From Campylobacteraceae bacterium (GTDB taxonomy: Bacteria; Campylobacterota; Campylobacteria; Campylobacterales; Campylobacteraceae), in the NCBI GenBank assembly GCA_031256525.1, contig JAIRQK010000082.1:1-7309 (forward strand): DNA of 7,309 nt, read 5' to 3'. Shown in pieces: positions 6,106 through 7,309 of this stretch. The stretch's first letter is position 1. Every line of letters starts with the position of its first letter. The notes below the pieces were generated by a model. It ran no database searches and was not told the origin of the DNA. It saw nothing but the letters and a program-made list of their open reading frames with translations. The position numbers were made by a program, and so were the translations under genes.

Positions 6106-7309
6106 ATGAGCAAAGATACCGTTACGATTACAAACAATAGAAATGGCAAAAGTTATGAGTTTGATATACTTGATGCTACCATAGGACCAAGTGTAGTTGA
6201 TATTTCAACATTTTATCAAAATACTGGAATGTTTACGCTTGATAGAGGTTTTACTTCTACAGCGTCTTGTCGTTCACGCATAACATATATTGATGGAGAT
6301 ATTGGAAAACTTATGTATAGAGGGTATGATATATCATACTTGGCTACAAAAAAAAGTTTTATGGATACGGCATATCTGCTACTATATAAAAAACTTCCCT
6401 CCCAGCAAGAGAGAAAAGATTTTATACATGAAATTAAAAAACGGTCATTTATACACGAGGGAATGAAAAAACTTTTTGATGCATTTCCTGATGGTGCTCA
6501 TCCAATGGCAATTCTTTCTGCTGGTGTTTCAGCACTTTCGACTTTTTATTTTGACCATTTAGATATTGATAGCCCTGAAGAGTATATGGAGATGGCAAGT
6601 AGAATAGTGGCAAAAATTCCAACTATTGCTGCTTTCTCCTTTAGACACAGTCAAGGGCTTCCGATTGTATATCCAGACCTTGATAAAGGATTTACGGAAA
6701 ATTTCTTATATATGTTAAGAGGCTATCCGCATGGACATGTAGAACTTCTTCCAATTGAAATAAAAGCATTAGATACCATTTTTACACTACATGCAGACCA
6801 TGAACAAAACGCTTCAACAACGGCTGTTCGCGTTGTTGCTTCAACACACGCACACCCATATGCTGCGATAAGTGCTGGAATAGGTGCTCTTTGGGGAAGG
6901 GCTCATGGCGGAGCAAATGAGTCAGTTATAAGGCAGTTAGAGATGATTGGTGATGTTTCCAATGTCGCAAAATACATTGAGAAAGCAAAAGATAAAAACG
7001 ACCCATTTAGACTTATGGGATTTGGTCATAGGGTTTATAAAAACTTTGATCCACGATCAACAATTCTCAAAAAGATTATGGAACAACTTATGGATGATAT
7101 TGGTATCAATAGCAAACTTGTTGAGGTAGCAAACAAAATTGAAGAGATAGCGTTAAATGATGACTATTTTGTAAGTAGAGGGCTGTATCCAAATATAGAT
7201 TTTTATTCTGGTCTTATATTACAGGCTTTGAAAATTCCAAAAGAGATGTTTGCTGTTATATTTGTTATCGGTAGAACTCCGGGCTGGATAGCTCAATGGA
7301 TAGAGCTTA
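6106..7309 (+). CDS. gltA: Citrate synthase, 3' end cut by window
   Basis: The enzyme condenses acetyl-CoA and oxaloacetate to citrate, the entry step of the oxidative or branched TCA cycle, in the cytoplasm. Here 401 codons are present without a stop; bacterial GltA is usually about 420-430 residues, so about 25 residues lie beyond the window. The frame is open from ATG6106, with AAGGGA 6 nt upstream. The catalytic triad is complete: H267 in G-R-A-H-G-G-A-N-E, H308 in G-F-G-H-R-V-Y-K-N and D365 in P-N-I-D-F-Y-S-G, with the same 41- and 57-residue spacing as E. coli H264, H305 and D362. Other conserved blocks are G-Y-P-H-G (about 207-211), L-H-A-D-H-E-Q-N-A-S-T (228-238) and the final G-W-I-A-Q-W. 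The N-terminal extension of about 45 residues is typical of the Gram-negative hexameric type. It follows topA in the same direction after 94 bases. Confidence 0.97.
   Translation, partial: MSKDTVTITNNRNGKSYEFDILDATIGPSVVDISTFYQNTGMFTLDRGFTSTASCRSRITYIDGDIGKLMYRGYDISYLATKKSFMDTAYLLLYKKLPSQQERKDFIHEIKKRSFIHEGMKKLFDAFPDGAHPMAILSAGVSALSTFYFDHLDIDSPEEYMEMASRIVAKIPTIAAFSFRHSQGLPIVYPDLDKGFTENFLYMLRGYPHGHVELLPIEIKALDTIFTLHADHEQNASTTAVRVVASTHAHPYAAISAGIGALWGRAHGGANESVIRQLEMIGDVSNVAKYIEKAKDKNDPFRLMGFGHRVYKNFDPRSTILKKIMEQLMDDIGINSKLVEVANKIEEIALNDDYFVSRGLYPNIDFYSGLILQALKIPKEMFAVIFVIGRTPGWIAQWIEL

Noticed and set aside
6947..7129. 60-codon + strand open frame
   Set aside because: It is entirely inside gltA in another frame; the gltA frame carries the conserved catalytic motifs over the same bases.

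Overview
The window is AT-rich and looks like a Campylobacterota (epsilonproteobacterial) chromosome. The reasons are the low GC, the codon usage, a 690-residue TopA with three C-terminal Cys4 fingers, and a citrate synthase of the bacterial GltA type directly behind it. The genus cannot be read from the sequence.

Positions 1-2892 hold seven tightly packed genes on the + strand. Most junctions overlap by 4 to 26 bases, several as ATGA or GTGA, so they read as one operon that begins upstream of the window. The products are a tail-anchored coiled-coil protein, a four-helix membrane protein, a Fic-fold protein, and four small exported helical proteins, one or two of them possible lipoproteins. 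Apart from Fic I recognise none of them. Small envelope proteins packed around a fic gene suggest an accessory or mobile-element operon. Campylobacter genomic islands that encode type IV secretion are known to carry fic genes, but no secretion-system protein is recognisable here.

Positions 2893-3938 contain no intact gene. They hold a perfect 14-bp hairpin behind the operon, a near-consensus sigma70 promoter with no gene after it, a broken minus-strand gene (3112-3548, perhaps reaching about 3690), a pair of nested direct repeats, and the topA promoter region. This looks like a decayed junction between accessory and core DNA.

Positions 3939-7309 are core chromosome: topA (DNA topoisomerase I, complete, TTG start), a 94-base spacer, and gltA (citrate synthase), which runs off the right edge about 25 residues before its expected end.

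The points most worth attention are a Fic protein that lacks the catalytic histidine and the second motif arginine yet keeps the inhibitory S-x-x-x-E-G motif, and a shared E-I-x-F motif near the C-terminus of the four exported proteins, which suggests they are diverged paralogues.
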